A DNA stretch of 64,000 nt from Hyphomicrobium sp. CS1BSMeth3 (GCF_900117415.1 NZ_FPEI01000002.1:124001-188000); one strand, 5' to 3'. Shown: positions 44,971 through 55,973, counted from the first letter of the stretch. Numbers and translations: made by a program. Notes: generated by a model from the sequence alone, not told the origin.

Positions 44971-45597
44971 TCAGCTCGGAATTGCGGCTGCCTTGAAGGG
45001 CCCGAGCGCCTCGCAGCGCGCCGCGAAGCGCGCGACGTTCGGCGCCTTCTCCGCAAGTCCGAGATTGGGCCGCACGATCTGCACGAACGTGAAGCCGACG
45101 GCCGTCGTGATATCGGCCTGGCTCATGCGTTGCGTGCCGGCCATCCACTCGTTCTCGCCGAGCTTGGCCGCGATGGCATCGAGATACGTGAAGCCCGCGA
45201 CGACCTGCGCATCATTGTGCCGGACCCAGGGCTTGTGCACGATCTCCGCCGGCCGAAAGCGGTACTCGTAGGCGGACCATACGGCCTTGTCGACGGCGCC
45301 GAGCGCAACCGTCGTGAGCTTCAGAACGTGGCGGCGTTCGGCCCCGCGCTCGGGCACGAGGCGCTTCTCCGCGCCGGCAATCTCGTCGAGGTAGTCGAGG
45401 ATCACCGAGCTGTCGATCAACGCTTCGCCATCATCGAGGACGAGGGCCGGGACGCGCGTCAGCGGATTGTGCGGCGTCACGCGCTCGGGTTTGTCGAAGA
45501 CCGGTACGGCATCGAGCTCAAAGGGAATTCCCATGACGTTCAGGCTGACCGCCGTGCGCCGGACGTAGGGGGATCTCAGGATGCCGATCAGTCGCAT
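44971..45597 (-). CDS. Glutathione S-transferase family protein
   Basis: 208-residue cytosolic GST. The thioredoxin-like N-terminal domain (MRLIGILRSPYVRRTAVSLNVMGIPFEL) has Ser9 at the usual catalytic position; the glutathione-binding segment RVPALVLDDG-EALIDSSVILDYL follows near 47-69; the helical C-terminal domain includes MSQADITTAVGFTFV. Substrate unknown. Start ATG 45597 has AAGGA six bases upstream; another ATG at 45603 abuts that site. Converges with the amidotransferase-like gene three bases away. Confidence 0.9.
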   Translation of the reverse strand: MRLIGILRSPYVRRTAVSLNVMGIPFELDAVPVFDKPERVTPHNPLTRVPALVLDDGEALIDSSVILDYLDEIAGAEKRLVPERGAERRHVLKLTTVALGAVDKAVWSAYEYRFRPAEIVHKPWVRHNDAQVVAGFTYLDAIAAKLGENEWMAGTQRMSQADITTAVGFTFVQIVRPNLGLAEKAPNVARFAARCEALGPFKAAAIPS

Positions 45598-45780
45598 GTG
45601 CATTCCTTGCAATCGGGAGGCGAGTTGCCCGCCCTTCCATTCGTCGATGGCAGTCTGCAGGTACATGGATGCGGACAGCAACCCATGCCGTACACAACCC
45701 TGGTCCCCGTCCCGGCTGGGCGCTAGAGTCCGAGGTCGAAGGTCCACGCAGTTGGGCCGACGCCCCGGGAGAAAGCGCGT

Positions 45781-46242
45781 ATGTCCATCGGCAAAGTCAT
45801 TCTCGGAGCTGCCTTGCTTGCCGGCACGACGACATCGGCGCTCGCGGCTGACCGCGCAAGGGCAACGCTTTCCTGCAAGGCGCTGCCCAGCCCCGAGTTC
45901 GCCTATGATTGCACGGTCGATCTTGCCAATGCCCGGACAGGGGCGCCGCTCGAAGGCGCAACGATCATCCTCGGCGCCGACATGCCGTCGATGCCCATGG
46001 TCCACAATGTCCCACCCTTCGAGTTCAAGGCGGGCGACAAGCCGGGCCGGTATCAGACGCACATCCAGCTCGACATGTACGGGCCGTGGGCCATCAAGCT
46101 GCGCATTGCGGGCCCGCTGCGCGACGAGGTGGTGGCCGTCTATCAGTTCGGCCCCGAGGGCTCGGAGGCCCGAAAGCGCGGTGGGGCGGGCGGCAAGTCC
46201 GAGCCGCAGCCAGCAGCCAAACCGGGCCAGCTCCGCCATTGA
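45781..46242 (+). CDS. YtkA/FixH-like periplasmic protein
   Basis: 153-residue secreted protein with a signal peptide (MSIGKVILGAALLAGTTTSA, cleavage after ALA) and an immunoglobulin-like domain. The Met-rich MPSMPMVHNVPPFEFKAGD and the LDMYGPWAIKLRIAGP segments match the YtkA/FixH family, which includes copper-handling and oxidase-assembly proteins. The GST is divergent, and no cytochrome oxidase genes are nearby, so copper handling is a guess from the Met/His motif. The ATG follows GGGAGA. Confidence 0.78.
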   Translation: MSIGKVILGAALLAGTTTSALAADRARATLSCKALPSPEFAYDCTVDLANARTGAPLEGATIILGADMPSMPMVHNVPPFEFKAGDKPGRYQTHIQLDMYGPWAIKLRIAGPLRDEVVAVYQFGPEGSEARKRGGAGGKSEPQPAAKPGQLRH

Positions 46243-46386
46243 CGGGCCACGGGAAATTCCGCCCTCGGGAAGTCCTCAGATGCAGAGCCCTAGGCAAGGT
46301 GCTATCTACGGCCTCGGATCAACCCACCGAAGGCTGTGTCGACCCCGTCTCGGCCAAGGCCTGGCGAGGCAAGCGCAGGCATTCAA

Positions 46387-46926
46387 TTGACAATACCCAA
46401 TCTCATCACGCTCGGCCGTGTCATCTTTATTCCGATCATTTTCTGGCTGCTCGTGAGCGGGCAGACCCGCGGTGCATTTCTGCTGTTCGTGCTCGCGGGG
46501 ATCACCGACGCGGTCGACGGCTGGCTCGCCAAGCGCTGGAACATGCAGACCGAGCTCGGCGCCTATCTCGACCCGATGGCCGACAAGCTGCTCGTCGTAT
46601 CCATCTACGTGGCGCTCGGCGTCGCGGGCGAGCTTCCGTCATGGCTGGTGATCGCGGTCGTCTCGCGCGATATTCTGATCGTGCTCGGCGTCATATTATG
46701 CTGGATCATAGGTCAGCCGATGGCGATCCAGCCGCACATCGTGAGCAAGGCCAATACGCTGAGCCAACTGGTGCTCGTGGCACTCGTGCTTGCGGATGAG
46801 GGCTTCGATCTCGAGCTCGACGTGCTCAGGACCGTGCTCATCTGGATGACGGCCGTGCTGACGGCCTCCTCGCTCGCCGTCTATGTGCGCGCCTGGGTCG
46901 CGCATCTTGCCGGCAGCGGTGAATGA
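46387..46926 (+). CDS. CDP-alcohol phosphatidyltransferase (PgsA-like)
   Basis: Polytopic inner-membrane enzyme, 179 residues from the TTG at 46387 (MTIPNLITLGRVIFIP, the PgsA N-terminus). The catalytic motif is DGWLAKRWNMQTELG with AYLDPMADK: all four Asp are present, but the AR pair is AK. It may make phosphatidylglycerol phosphate or be a paralog with another alcohol acceptor. A GTG at 46336 is in frame but poorly spaced from a ribosome-binding site. It precedes perM-hdaA-ppk-ppx, an arrangement recurrent in alphaproteobacteria. Confidence 0.82.
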   Translation: MTIPNLITLGRVIFIPIIFWLLVSGQTRGAFLLFVLAGITDAVDGWLAKRWNMQTELGAYLDPMADKLLVVSIYVALGVAGELPSWLVIAVVSRDILIVLGVILCWIIGQPMAIQPHIVSKANTLSQLVLVALVLADEGFDLELDVLRTVLIWMTAVLTASSLAVYVRAWVAHLAGSGE

Positions 46927-46980
46927 TGCCGACACTTGATCGGCGGATGCCGGGAGAACGGCACATTCGCATGTCATGAG

Positions 46981-47056
46981 CTAGCGTGATGATCGAGAAA
47001 TTCGCCACATATCGCGGCACAGTATGGAGCGAATTTCTCGATCTGAATCACACGAG
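46981..47056. repeat. Palindromic element P4
   Basis: Perfect 15-base inverted repeat (GATCGAGAAATTCGC at 46991-47005, partner 47029-47043) with a 23-base spacer, extended outward by imperfect pairing from CTAGCGTGAT (46981) to ATCACACGAG (47056). The inner nine bases of each arm and the spacer length are identical to element P2. Confidence 0.8.
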
Positions 47057-47069
47057 CAAGATTATGTTT

Positions 47070-47147
47070 CTAGTGTCCCTTTTGATTTCGAAGTTCGCTC
47101 CGTACGCCAGCATCGAGGTGGGGCAAACTTCGGAACCTGGACACTAG
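47070..47147. repeat. Palindromic element P3
   Basis: Outer arms CTAGTGTCC (47070-47078) and GGACACTAG (47139-47147) are perfect; inner arms GAAGTTCGC (47090-47098) and GCAAACTTC (47123-47131) pair with one mismatch around a 24-base spacer. It follows P4 by 13 bases and resembles P2/P4 in layout. Together they fill most of the 286-base gap before perM. Confidence 0.7.
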
Positions 47148-47212
47148 CGTGGCGGCACATTCGCATGGTCTGCACTGGCGCGCCGGTGCAATGGCTTGGA
47201 AGGGGATTCCAG

Positions 47213-48331
47213 GTGTTGAACGAGGACAATAGCGCACCGCGCACCGCCGTCCGCCCCGGCCGTCACCTCGTGTTCTGGCTGGTTGCAGGAGCGCTCGCAC
47301 TGGCGCTGCTATGGCTCCTCAGCGATATCCTGCTGCCGTTCGTGGTCGGCGCGGCCATCGCGTTCTTCCTGAGCCCGCTCGCCGACCGTCTCGCCGCCAC
47401 CGGCATGGGGCGCACGGCTGCATCGGCCCTGATCATCATCGTCGCGGCCCTGGGCCTGCTCGGCGCTCTCCTTCTGCTCGGGCCGTTGGTCGTCGACCAG
47501 CTCCGCCAGCTCGCCGAGTCCCTGCCTGGAGATTTCAAACGCCTCGTCGCGCTGCTCGAGAGCTCCGCGCGCGGCTGGCTCGGGGGGCGTTATGATGACA
47601 TCTACGCCAGTTTCGAGCGAGGCATGTCCGGCATGGCGCAAAGCTGGACGGCGACTGTCGGCTGGGCCATCCAGCAGGTCTGGGATCGCGGGCTTGCCCT
47701 CGTCAACCTGCTCTCGCTCGTGCTGATCACGCCGGTCGTGGCGTTCTACCTGCTTGCGGACTGGCCACGCGTCGTCGCCCGCATCGACGAGGCGCTGCCG
47801 CGCGATCACGCACCGACCATTCGCGCCCTCGCGGCCGAGATCAATGGCGCAGTTGCCGCGTTCGTGCGTGGCCAAGGCACGGTTTGCCTGATCCTCGCCG
47901 TGATCTACTCCGTCGGGCTCTCGTTCATCGGGCTGCGCTATGCGCTGCTGATCGGTCTGACGGTCGGGCTCATCAGCTTCGTGCCGTTCATCGGCTGGGC
48001 CTTGGGGCTCATTCTGGCGGGCATCGTCGCAGTCGCCCAAGGTTGGCCCGATGTCACGCTGCTGGCGAAGGTGGTGGCGCTGTTCGCCGTGACGGCCGCA
48101 ATCGATGCGGCAATTCTCTCGCCACGCATCGTCGGGCCGCGCGTCGGCCTGCACCCCGTTTGGCTGATCTTCTCGGTGCTCGCGTTCGGAGCGCTGCTCG
48201 GCCTTGTCGGTGTCCTCATTGCCGTGCCGGTAGCGGCCGCGATCGCGGTGCTCGTGCGCTTTGCGCTGCGTCTCTATCTCGACAGCGAGATCTATCGCGG
48301 CACGCCGGGTGCGGGAGGGCCGGCACCATGA
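47213..48331 (+). CDS. AI-2E/PerM family transporter
   Basis: Inner-membrane protein of 372 residues with about eight hydrophobic segments in the AI-2E transporter layout: two N-terminal helices (LVFWLVAGALALALLWLLSD), a long cytosolic or periplasmic stretch, then a C-terminal helical bundle with LISFVPFIGWALGLILAGIVAV and LSPRIVGPRVGLHPVWLIFSV, the family signature. The start GTG 47213 has GGGGA six bases upstream; residues encoded before it overlap element P3 and are unlike the family. Overlaps hdaA by four bases. Confidence 0.88.
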   Translation: MLNEDNSAPRTAVRPGRHLVFWLVAGALALALLWLLSDILLPFVVGAAIAFFLSPLADRLAATGMGRTAASALIIIVAALGLLGALLLLGPLVVDQLRQLAESLPGDFKRLVALLESSARGWLGGRYDDIYASFERGMSGMAQSWTATVGWAIQQVWDRGLALVNLLSLVLITPVVAFYLLADWPRVVARIDEALPRDHAPTIRALAAEINGAVAAFVRGQGTVCLILAVIYSVGLSFIGLRYALLIGLTVGLISFVPFIGWALGLILAGIVAVAQGWPDVTLLAKVVALFAVTAAIDAAILSPRIVGPRVGLHPVWLIFSVLAFGALLGLVGVLIAVPVAAAIAVLVRFALRLYLDSEIYRGTPGAGGPAP

Positions 48332-49053
48332 GCCGGACACGAGAGCAGTTCGTTTTCGACTGGGGCGCACGACCGGCCCTCGGCGCGGAGGACTTTCTCG
48401 TCGGGCCGTCCAACGCGGCCGCCGTCGATCTCGTCGACCGCTGGCCGGACTGGTCCATGTCCTCGGCCCTCGTCGTCGGACCGGCGCAGAGCGGCAAGAG
48501 CCATCTCGCCCATGTCTGGCAGCTCCGATCCGAGGCTGCCGTGCTCGACGCCGCGGTACTCGACGAGGTGCACGTACCGGAGCTGATGGTCCGTTCGGCC
48601 GTTGTCGTCGAGGACATAGATCGCGGCATCCGCTCGGAGAAGGCGCTTTTCCATCTCCTGAACCTCGCACGCGAGCAGCGCACATCCCTGCTGCTCACCT
48701 CGCGCGCACCAGCAGGGGAACTTACGATCGCCCTCCCGGATTTACGGTCACGCCTCAGGGCGCTGGCCATGACCGAGATCGGCCCCCCGGATCAGACCCT
48801 GCTGACGGCGGTGCTGGTGAAGCTCCTTTCCGACCGTCAGATCACGGTGGCGCCGACGGTCGTGCACTATCTGGCCCGCGAGCTGGACCGCTCCTTTGCG
48901 GCGGCAGCCTCGCTCGTCGAGGCCATCGACCGGCTGTCCCTGGCGCGGCGCCAGCCGGTCACCAGGGCCCTGGCAGCCGAGGCTCTGGCGGAGCTGAGAG
49001 CCGCTGAAAGGGCTAAAAAAGCCACTGAACGACGGTTATTAAGAGACATTTGA
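48328..49053 (+). CDS. hdaA: DnaA-related replication regulator HdaA
   Basis: 241-residue DnaA-like AAA+ protein without the DnaA N- and C-terminal DNA-binding regions. In alphaproteobacteria HdaA, with the sliding clamp, stimulates DnaA-ATP hydrolysis to prevent re-initiation. A QFVFDW segment at 7-12 fits a clamp-binding motif. Walker A GPAQSGKS is at 51-58, and a sensor-2-like Arg lies in [16 protein letters not shown]. The ATG overlaps the perM stop (ATGA). It is followed by ppk1, which could tie replication control to polyphosphate physiology. Confidence 0.9.
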   Translation: MSRTREQFVFDWGARPALGAEDFLVGPSNAAAVDLVDRWPDWSMSSALVVGPAQSGKSHLAHVWQLRSEAAVLDAAVLDEVHVPELMVRSAVVVEDIDRGIRSEKALFHLLNLAREQRTSLLLTSRAPAGELTIALPDLRSRLRALAMTEIGPPDQTLLTAVLVKLLSDRQITVAPTVVHYLARELDRSFAAAASLVEAIDRLSLARRQPVTRALAAEALAELRAAERAKKATERRLLRDI

Positions 49054-49129
49054 ATGTCGTGAAGCAATGGCAGGTATAATCCCTTCGGCCGGCTTACCGG
49101 ACATTGGCCATGCGGCAAGGGAGAGAGCT

Positions 49130-51337
49130 GTGTCGGGCAGCAAGGCGCGGTCGCGCGCGAAGGTCGAAGCAGGCGTGCCGGAGGCCCCCGTGGAGGTGCC
49201 GCAGGGCCCTGCGCGCTATTACAATCGCGAGCTCTCCTGGCTGCAATTCAACACCCGCGTGCTCGACGAAGCCCGCAACCGCCGCCACCCGGTTCTCGAG
49301 CGGCTGCGCTTCCTGTCGATCTCGGCCTCGAACCTCGATGAATTCTACATGGTCCGCGTCGCGGGCTTGCATGGGCAGGTCAAGGCCAAGGTCACGAACC
49401 TCAGCAATGACGGCCTGACGCCGGCCCAGCAGCTCGATGCCATCAACAAGTTCGTGGCGGGTCTCTCGGCCGAACAGCAGGCCTGCTGGAACGAGCTGAG
49501 CCGCGAGATGTCCGAAGTCGGCATCTCCATCGTCTCGCCGGACCAGCTCACCGAAGCCGAGCGGACCTGGCTCGAGAGCCATTTCATGACGCACCTCTTC
49601 CCGGTGCTGACGCCGATCGCGGTCGATCCCGCGCATCCCTTCCCCTTCATTCCCAACCGCGGTTTCACGCTCGGCCTCGAGCTCGCCAAGAAGAAGGGCG
49701 GCGAGGCCATGCACGCGCTGATGCCGATCCCGGCGCCGGTCGACCGCTTCCTGCAGCTACCTGCCGGTGAGGATCCGAACGCGATCCGCTTCATGCGCAT
49801 CGAGACGCTGATCGGCCACTTCGCCTCGCTCCTCTTTCCCGGCTACGCGGTCAAGCGGCAGGGCGCCTTCCGCATTCTGCGCGACAGCGACATCGAGGTC
49901 GAGGAAGAGGCCGAAGATCTCGTGCGCTCGTTCGAGAGCGCGCTGAAGAGGCGTCGCCGCGGCTCCGTGATCCGCCTCGAGATCGACGCCTCCATGCCGC
50001 AGGAGCTGCGCACCTTCGTCGTCGAGCAGCTCAAGGTCGGCGAGGCCGACACCTACGTTCAGGAGGGCCTGCTCGGTCTCGGCGACACGTCGCAACTCAT
50101 CGTCGACAACAGGCCGGATCTCGTCTTCCCGCCCTTCAACATCCGCTTTCCCGAGCGCATTCGCGAGTACAACGGCGACTGCTTCGCGGCGATCAAGGCG
50201 AAGGACATCGTCGTTCATCATCCCTACGAGGCCTTCGACGTCGTCGTGCAGTTCCTGCGCCAGGCAGGTGCCGATCCGGACGTGCTCGCCATCAAGTGGA
50301 CGCTCTATCGCACGTCGAAGGACAGCCCCATTGTCCGCGCTCTCAAGGAGGCGGCCGAGCTCGGCAAGTCCGTGACGGCAGTGATCGAGCTCAAAGCGCG
50401 CTTTGATGAAGCCGCCAACATCCGCCTTGCGCGCGATCTCGAGAGCTCGGGCGTGCATGTGGTCTATGGCTTCATCGAGCTCAAGACGCACGCCAAGCTC
50501 GGCATGATCGTGCGCAAGGAAGGCTCCGAGCTCGTCTCCTACTGCCATATCGGAACGGGCAACTACCACCCGCAGACGGCGCGCATCTACACCGACCTCT
50601 CCTTCTTCACGGCCGATGCCGCGATCGCGCGCGATGTGAACCGCATTCTCAACTTCGTGACCGGCTATGGCGAGCAGGCCGAGCTCGAGACCATGGCGGC
50701 GAGCCCGTTCGGCATCCGAAAGCGCATTCTGGAGAGCATCCGCGGCGAGACCGAGCACGCACGTGCAGGCCAGCCGGCGGCCATCTGGATGAAAATGAAC
50801 GCGCTTGTCGATACACAGATCATCGAGGCGCTCTACGAGGCTTCCAATGCCGGCGTGGAAATCGACCTCGTCGTACGCGGCATCTGCTGCCTCAGACCCG
50901 GTATTCCCGGCATGTCCGAGAACATCCGCGTCAAAAGCATCATCGGGCGTTTCCTGGAGCACGGCCGCATTTACTGCTTTGGCGGTGGACACGGGCTCCC
51001 GCATCCGAAGGCGATTGTGTATATCAGCTCCGCGGACATGATGCCGCGCAACCTCGACCGGCGCGTCGAGGCTATGGTACCGGTGACGAATCCGACGGTG
51101 CATGCGCAGATCCTCGATCAGATCATGACGGCGAACCTGAAAGACAACCAGCAGAGCTGGCTGGTTCTCTCCGATGGATCAAGCCGGCGGATCGTGCCCG
51201 ATGAGGGCGAGAAGCCGTTCAACGCGCATGAATACTTCATGTTCAACCCGAGCCTGTCGGGGCGCGGTCAGTCGCTGAAGAGCCATTCGCCGCCGCGCTT
51301 CAAGCTCGAGGACAGGGACGAGAGCGGCCGGCAGTGA
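49130..51337 (+). CDS. ppk1: Polyphosphate kinase 1
   Basis: Synthesises polyphosphate from ATP; 735 residues from GTG 49130. The N-terminal domain contains [19 protein letters not shown], the head domain [15 protein letters not shown], and the C-terminal phospholipase-D-like catalytic domains contain [14 protein letters not shown] with the autophosphorylated-type His and [19 protein letters not shown]. The GTG has GGGAGAG just upstream; ATG 49067 is in frame but has no ribosome-binding site. It overlaps ppx by four bases (GTGA), so synthesis and breakdown enzymes are co-translated. Confidence 0.94.
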   Translation: MSGSKARSRAKVEAGVPEAPVEVPQGPARYYNRELSWLQFNTRVLDEARNRRHPVLERLRFLSISASNLDEFYMVRVAGLHGQVKAKVTNLSNDGLTPAQQLDAINKFVAGLSAEQQACWNELSREMSEVGISIVSPDQLTEAERTWLESHFMTHLFPVLTPIAVDPAHPFPFIPNRGFTLGLELAKKKGGEAMHALMPIPAPVDRFLQLPAGEDPNAIRFMRIETLIGHFASLLFPGYAVKRQGAFRILRDSDIEVEEEAEDLVRSFESALKRRRRGSVIRLEIDASMPQELRTFVVEQLKVGEADTYVQEGLLGLGDTSQLIVDNRPDLVFPPFNIRFPERIREYNGDCFAAIKAKDIVVHHPYEAFDVVVQFLRQAGADPDVLAIKWTLYRTSKDSPIVRALKEAAELGKSVTAVIELKARFDEAANIRLARDLESSGVHVVYGFIELKTHAKLGMIVRKEGSELVSYCHIGTGNYHPQTARIYTDLSFFTADAAIARDVNRILNFVTGYGEQAELETMAASPFGIRKRILESIRGETEHARAGQPAAIWMKMNALVDTQIIEALYEASNAGVEIDLVVRGICCLRPGIPGMSENIRVKSIIGRFLEHGRIYCFGGGHGLPHPKAIVYISSADMMPRNLDRRVEAMVPVTNPTVHAQILDQIMTANLKDNQQSWLVLSDGSSRRIVPDEGEKPFNAHEYFMFNPSLSGRGQSLKSHSPPRFKLEDRDESGRQ

Positions 51338-52875
51338 AATTTCCGTGGAGCAGAGACGACCGGCCGGTGGGGCTCGACGAGCTCGAGCCAATCTCGGTGG
51401 TCGACATCGGGTCCAACTCGGTGCGCCTCGTCGTCTACGAGGGGGCCATTCGCAGCCCCGCGCCGCTCTTCAACGAGAAGGTTCTGTGCGGCCTCGGCCG
51501 TACCGTTGCCTCGACCGGCAAGCTCGATGCCGACGCCGTCGAGCGCGCCATCGAGGCACTGCGCCGCTTTCATGCGATCAATCGTGTGCTCAGCGTCAAG
51601 AACGTGCGCGTCATCGCGACAGCCGCCGTACGCGAGGCTGCGAACGGCCCCGAGTTCATTGCGCGCGGTGAGGAGGCCATCGGCGCCCGCATTGCCGTGC
51701 TCTCCGGCGCACGCGAGGCCGAGCTTGCCGCCATGGGCACGCTCATGGGCATTCCCAATGCCAACGGCATTGCCGGCGACCTTGGCGGCGGCAGCCTCGA
51801 GCTGATCGACGTTGCGAGCGCCAAATCGACGGCTTCAGCGACCTTGCCGCTCGGCGGATTGAGACTGATCGATACTTCGGGCAACAAGCTCGACAAGGCC
51901 ATCGAGATCGTCGATACGAGCCTCGCCGAGTTGCCCTGGCTCTCGGCTGGCGAAGGCCGCACGTTCTACGCCGTCGGCGGCACCTGGCGCTCGCTCGCCC
52001 GCCTGCACATGGACCTGCGCAAGTATCCATTGCGCGTCATGCACGGCTACAGCATCGAGAGCCGCGCCTGCATCGACTTCTGCGACAGCATCCGCCGGGC
52101 GAAGAAGATCGCCGATATCCGCGGCATCGAGGACATCGCACGGCCACGCCGCGAGGTGCTGCCCTACGGCGCGCTGGTGCTCGAGCGGCTGCTGAGGCGC
52201 ATGAAGCCCAAGGAAGTGGTCTTCTCGGTGTTCGGCGTGCGCGAAGGACTGGTGTTCAGCCTGCTTTCACCCGCAGAACGCGAGCGCGATCCACTGCTCG
52301 CCTATTGCGAGGACCATGCGCGCCTGCACTCGCGCTCGCTCGCCCATGCCCGCGAGCTGTGCACCTGGACGGACGCCGTCTTCAGCGAGCCGGGGCCGCG
52401 CGAGAGCGCCGAGGAGCAGCGCCTGCGGCACGCCGCGTGCCTGCTCTCGGACGTCGGCTGGCGGGCGCATCCCGACCATCGCGGCGAGCAGAGCCTGAAC
52501 ATCGTCGCCCATGCCGGCCTCGGCGGGATCGATCACGAGGGCCGCATCTTCCTCGCGCTTACCGTCTATTTCCGCCATGTCGGCACGGGGCGCGTCTCGG
52601 GCGCCGAGGACGAGCTGCCGACGGCCCTCAAATCCCTCGTCTCGCGGCGCACACTGAAGCGCGCCCGCATTCTCGGCGCGGCCATCCGCTCGGCGCACAT
52701 GCTCTCGATCGGCCGGCCCGGCATCATCGACGAGACCCCGCTCACGTACGAAGGCGGCAAGCTCGTCCTGACCCTGCCGCCGACCCATCGCGACCTCGAT
52801 GGGGAGCGATTGCGCCGCCGCTTCGAGGTGCTCGCCCAACTGGTCGATCAGCGACCCGAGATTCGCTATTCCTGA
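51334..52875 (+). CDS. ppx: Exopolyphosphatase (Ppx/GppA family)
   Basis: 513-residue ASKHA-fold phosphatase that removes terminal phosphate from polyphosphate or converts pppGpp. The phosphate-1 motif [15 protein letters not shown] is near 22-36 and [13 protein letters not shown] near 148; a C-terminal HD-like helical domain of about 190 residues contains CTWTDAVFS and [17 protein letters not shown]. The GTG start overlaps the ppk1 stop. Adjacent ppk1 favours the polyphosphate role. Confidence 0.92.
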   Translation: MKFPWSRDDRPVGLDELEPISVVDIGSNSVRLVVYEGAIRSPAPLFNEKVLCGLGRTVASTGKLDADAVERAIEALRRFHAINRVLSVKNVRVIATAAVREAANGPEFIARGEEAIGARIAVLSGAREAELAAMGTLMGIPNANGIAGDLGGGSLELIDVASAKSTASATLPLGGLRLIDTSGNKLDKAIEIVDTSLAELPWLSAGEGRTFYAVGGTWRSLARLHMDLRKYPLRVMHGYSIESRACIDFCDSIRRAKKIADIRGIEDIARPRREVLPYGALVLERLLRRMKPKEVVFSVFGVREGLVFSLLSPAERERDPLLAYCEDHARLHSRSLAHARELCTWTDAVFSEPGPRESAEEQRLRHAACLLSDVGWRAHPDHRGEQSLNIVAHAGLGGIDHEGRIFLALTVYFRHVGTGRVSGAEDELPTALKSLVSRRTLKRARILGAAIRSAHMLSIGRPGIIDETPLTYEGGKLVLTLPPTHRDLDGERLRRRFEVLAQLVDQRPEIRYS

Positions 52876-53098
52876 CAATGCGCTAGCGGTGCTCGTCGCG
52901 AATGGGCGACGGCTCGGCGATTCTCAGGCACGGGTGTGGATTGGCGCGAAGTTGCCGAAATCCCGCGCTAGATATTCTTTGTTGCAGATGGGAGGATACG
53001 GCAGTTCCATCGGCAGCACGAATCGCGCTCTCTGGCCGTGACGGCAGTGGGCGTTTTCTTTTGGTGCCGGGTTTAAAACGGGCTGACACGCGGTCCTC

Positions 53099-53992
53099 AT
53101 GTCGGATGACCTCTATACGGTTCTGGGCATAGCCAGGGGTGCGCAGGATGACGAGATCCGGCGGGCCTATCGTCGGCTCGCCAAGGAGCTGCATCCCGAC
53201 GTGCGCCCGGATGATCCGGCCGCGAGCGAACGCTTCAAGCGCGTGACGGCCGCCTACGACATTCTCGGCGATGCGACCAAGCGGCGGCGCTACGACGACG
53301 GCGAGATCGACGCCCAGGGCGAGCCCGTGCGCACGTACGCGCGCAATGGCGCAGGGGCGGGCGGCGGCTGGGCGAACGGCTTCGGCGGGCGCGATACCGG
53401 CGTCACGGACATCTTCTCGGATCTCTTCGGTGCCCGCGGCACGCGCGGTCCCGGCTTCAGCCTGCGGGGCCAGGACGTGCGCTACACGCTCGAAGTGGAC
53501 TTCATGGAAGCCGTTGGCGGCGCCAAGAAGCGCGTCACCATGCCGGAGGGCGGCACGCTCGACCTGACCGTGCCGGAGGGCGTCAGCGACGGGCAGGTGC
53601 TGCGGCTCAAGGGCAAGGGCGCACCGGGCCTGCGCGGCGGCGAGAACGGCGATGCGCTCGTCGAGATCCACATCCGCCCGCATGCGAAGTTCAAGCGGAT
53701 CGGCAACGACATCCTGCTCGAGCTGCCGATCACCATCGACGAGGCTGTGCTCGGCGGAAAGATCGAGGTCGCGACCATCTCGGGGCGCGTCGCGCTACAG
53801 ATTCCCAAGAGCACGAGTTCCGGGCGCATTTTCCGCCTCAAGGGCAAAGGCGTGCGCAGTGCGACGGATGGATCCGTCGGCGATCAGCTCGTCACGATCC
53901 GCATCGTGATGCCGGAGAACGTGGACGAGTCCCTCTCCTACTTCATGGCCGAATGGCGCCAGCGCAATCGCTACGACCCGGGCCGCGACTGA
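53099..53992 (+). CDS. DnaJ C-terminal-domain chaperone (CbpA-like)
   Basis: 297-residue type II Hsp40. J-domain at 1-70 with HPD at 32-34; a Gly-rich linker at about 80-115; then two beta-barrel substrate-binding subdomains (VRYTLEVDFMEAVGGAKKRV, IGNDILLELPITIDEAVLGGKIEV) and no zinc-finger region, as in CbpA. It should stimulate DnaK ATPase in the cytosol. Ribosome-binding site weak. The 223-base upstream gap contains no recognised element. Converges with rsmA six bases away. Confidence 0.9.
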   Translation: MSDDLYTVLGIARGAQDDEIRRAYRRLAKELHPDVRPDDPAASERFKRVTAAYDILGDATKRRRYDDGEIDAQGEPVRTYARNGAGAGGGWANGFGGRDTGVTDIFSDLFGARGTRGPGFSLRGQDVRYTLEVDFMEAVGGAKKRVTMPEGGTLDLTVPEGVSDGQVLRLKGKGAPGLRGGENGDALVEIHIRPHAKFKRIGNDILLELPITIDEAVLGGKIEVATISGRVALQIPKSTSSGRIFRLKGKGVRSATDGSVGDQLVTIRIVMPENVDESLSYFMAEWRQRNRYDPGRD

Positions 53993-53998
53993 GCGCGT

Positions 53999-54889
53999 CT
54001 ATCTCGACGATCCGAGGTGTTCCGCCACGTGCGCCAGCCGCGCGAAGGTTGCGACGTCGAGCTGCTCGGCGCGCAGCTCCGGCGCGACGCCCGCCGCTTC
54101 GAGCAGCGGCAGTGGATCAGAGACGAGCGTCTTCAAGCTCTGGCGCAGCATCTTGCGCCGCTGGCCGAACGCCGCTGCCGTCACGCGGCCGAGCCACTTT
54201 ACCGAGCATTCGGGCATGGGTTGCGCGCGCGGCAGGAAGCTCACGACGGCGGAAGCCACCTTCGGCGGCGGCGTGAAGGCCTCTGGACCGAGCGTCAGCG
54301 CGATGCGCGGCGTCGTGCGCCACTGCGAGATGACCGCAAGACGGCCATAGGCCTTGGTGCCCGGCTGCGCGACGATCCGCTCGGCTACTTCCTTCTGGAA
54401 CATGAGCACCATGCGCTCCCACCAGGGTGGCCACGGATCGGTTTCGAGCCAGCCGATGAGCAGGCGCGTCGCGACGTTATAGGGGAGGTTCGCGATGATC
54501 ACCGTGCGGCCGGCATCCGGCGGCAGCAGCGCCGGCCATTGCACATCGAGCGCATCGCCGAGGTGGACGGCAAGCCGCCCCGGATAGGCCTCGCCAATCT
54601 GCGCGAGCGCCGGCGCACAGCGCTGATCGCGCTCGACGGCGATAACACGGCGCGCACCCTCCATGAGCAGCCCGCGTGTCAGCCCGCCGGGGCCGGGGCC
54701 GATCTCGACGGCCGTCGTCGCGTCGAGCGGCGCGGCAAGACGCGCGATCCGCCGCGTCAGATTGAGATCGAGGATGAAGTTCTGGCCGAGGCTTTTCTTT
54801 GCGTCGATCTCGAGCGCGGCAATCACCTCGCGCAGCGGCGGCAGGCCATCGCCTGCAGGGGACTTGGGCGGCTTGCCGGGCTCAGGCAT
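53999..54889 (-). CDS. rsmA: 16S rRNA (adenine-N6,N6)-dimethyltransferase
   Basis: KsgA family, 296 residues; dimethylates two adjacent adenines near the 3' end of 16S r[23 protein letters not shown] is the RNA-binding start; SAM motif [15 protein letters not shown] near 62-76; catalytic NLPYNV near 134-139. It overlaps pdxA by eight bases in the conserved surA-pdxA-rsmA order. Confidence 0.95.
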   Translation of the reverse strand: MPEPGKPPKSPAGDGLPPLREVIAALEIDAKKSLGQNFILDLNLTRRIARLAAPLDATTAVEIGPGPGGLTRGLLMEGARRVIAVERDQRCAPALAQIGEAYPGRLAVHLGDALDVQWPALLPPDAGRTVIIANLPYNVATRLLIGWLETDPWPPWWERMVLMFQKEVAERIVAQPGTKAYGRLAVISQWRTTPRIALTLGPEAFTPPPKVASAVVSFLPRAQPMPECSVKWLGRVTAAAFGQRRKMLRQSLKTLVSDPLPLLEAAGVAPELRAEQLDVATFARLAHVAEHLGSSR

Positions 54890-55940
54890 GGCGCTGAGCC
54901 GCAGCGCGGCGCTCGGCCAGGTCCGCAGCGAGCTTCAGCGCCGCAACAAGGCTCGACGGCGAGGCTGTGCCCGTCCCCGCAATGTCGAATGCCGTGCCAT
55001 GATCGGGTGAGGTCCGCACGAACGGAAGGCCCAGCGTGACGTTCACCGCCGACTCGAACGACAGCGTCTTGATCGGGATCAGCGCCTGATCGTGGTACAT
55101 CGTGACGACGGCGTCATAGCGCTTGCGCGCGTCACCATGAAAGAGCGAGTCCGCCGAATGCGGGCCCGTGACAGCCAGACCTTCGGCGCGCAGCGCGGCA
55201 AGCGCCGGCTCGATCACGTTCACTTCTTCACGGCCGATCGTGCCCTCTTCGCCCGCGTGCGGATTGAGGCCGGTCACGGCGATGCGCGGGTTGGCAATGC
55301 CGAAATCCGAGGTCATGGCATCGGCCACGATGCGAACCGTCTCGTTGATGCGCTCGACGCTCAACAGCCCCGGCACGCGCGCGATCGGCACGTGAACCGT
55401 GAGCGGCACCACGCGAAGAATTTCCGACGCGAGCATCATCACCGGCACCCAGTGTTTGCCCGGATGATGGCGGCCGGCGAGCTCCGCGAGATACTCGGTA
55501 TGGCCCGGGTGATGGAAGCCGGCACGCAGCAGCGTGCTCTTGGCTATGGGGTTCGTCGCGACGGCAGATGCGCGGCCGGCAACCGCATCGGCAACGGCGA
55601 AATCAATCGCCGCAATGATGCCGCCGGCATTGAGCATCTCCGTGCGCCCGGCGACGACCGGGACCGCGAGAGGGACCGGTCGCACCGGCAAACGAGTGGC
55701 GAACGCGTTGCGTCCAGCCTCGATATCCTCGGAAACGGCAAGATCAACGGCAAGGCCGAGCGTGCGGGCGCGCTCGGCGACGGACGTCGGATCGGCATAG
55801 AGTACGAAAGGAGGAAGGCCGTTCTTGGCCCGGTCACGCCAGGCGAGAAGCGTGATGTCGAGGCCGATGCCGGCCGGATCGCCCATCGTCAGCGCCAGCG
55901 GGCGACGCGAGCCCGCCGCACGCCCCACTTCGCTCGCCAA
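54882..55940 (-). CDS. pdxA: 4-hydroxythreonine-4-phosphate dehydrogenase
   Basis: NAD-dependent enzyme of the DXP-dependent pyridoxal phosphate pathway, 352 residues. [13 protein letters not shown] opens the protein; [29 protein letters not shown] and [11 protein letters not shown] hold metal and phosphate-binding residues; [14 protein letters not shown] is near the C-terminus. The start is TTG 55940 with GGGAG eight bases upstream. 33 bases separate it from surA. Confidence 0.94.
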   Translation of the reverse strand: MASEVGRAAGSRRPLALTMGDPAGIGLDITLLAWRDRAKNGLPPFVLYADPTSVAERARTLGLAVDLAVSEDIEAGRNAFATRLPVRPVPLAVPVVAGRTEMLNAGGIIAAIDFAVADAVAGRASAVATNPIAKSTLLRAGFHHPGHTEYLAELAGRHHPGKHWVPVMMLASEILRVVPLTVHVPIARVPGLLSVERINETVRIVADAMTSDFGIANPRIAVTGLNPHAGEEGTIGREEVNVIEPALAALRAEGLAVTGPHSADSLFHGDARKRYDAVVTMYHDQALIPIKTLSFESAVNVTLGLPFVRTSPDHGTAFDIAGTGTASPSSLVAALKLAADLAERRAAAQRHA

Positions 55941-55973
55941 GGCCTTAGCTCCCGACCGTCCTGATCCGCCGGA

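Noticed and set aside
46927-47212. A small RNA gene or longer PerM N-terminus in the pre-perM gap
   Set aside because: The stretch is explained by two palindromic elements; the in-frame residues are unlike the family and have no start signal.
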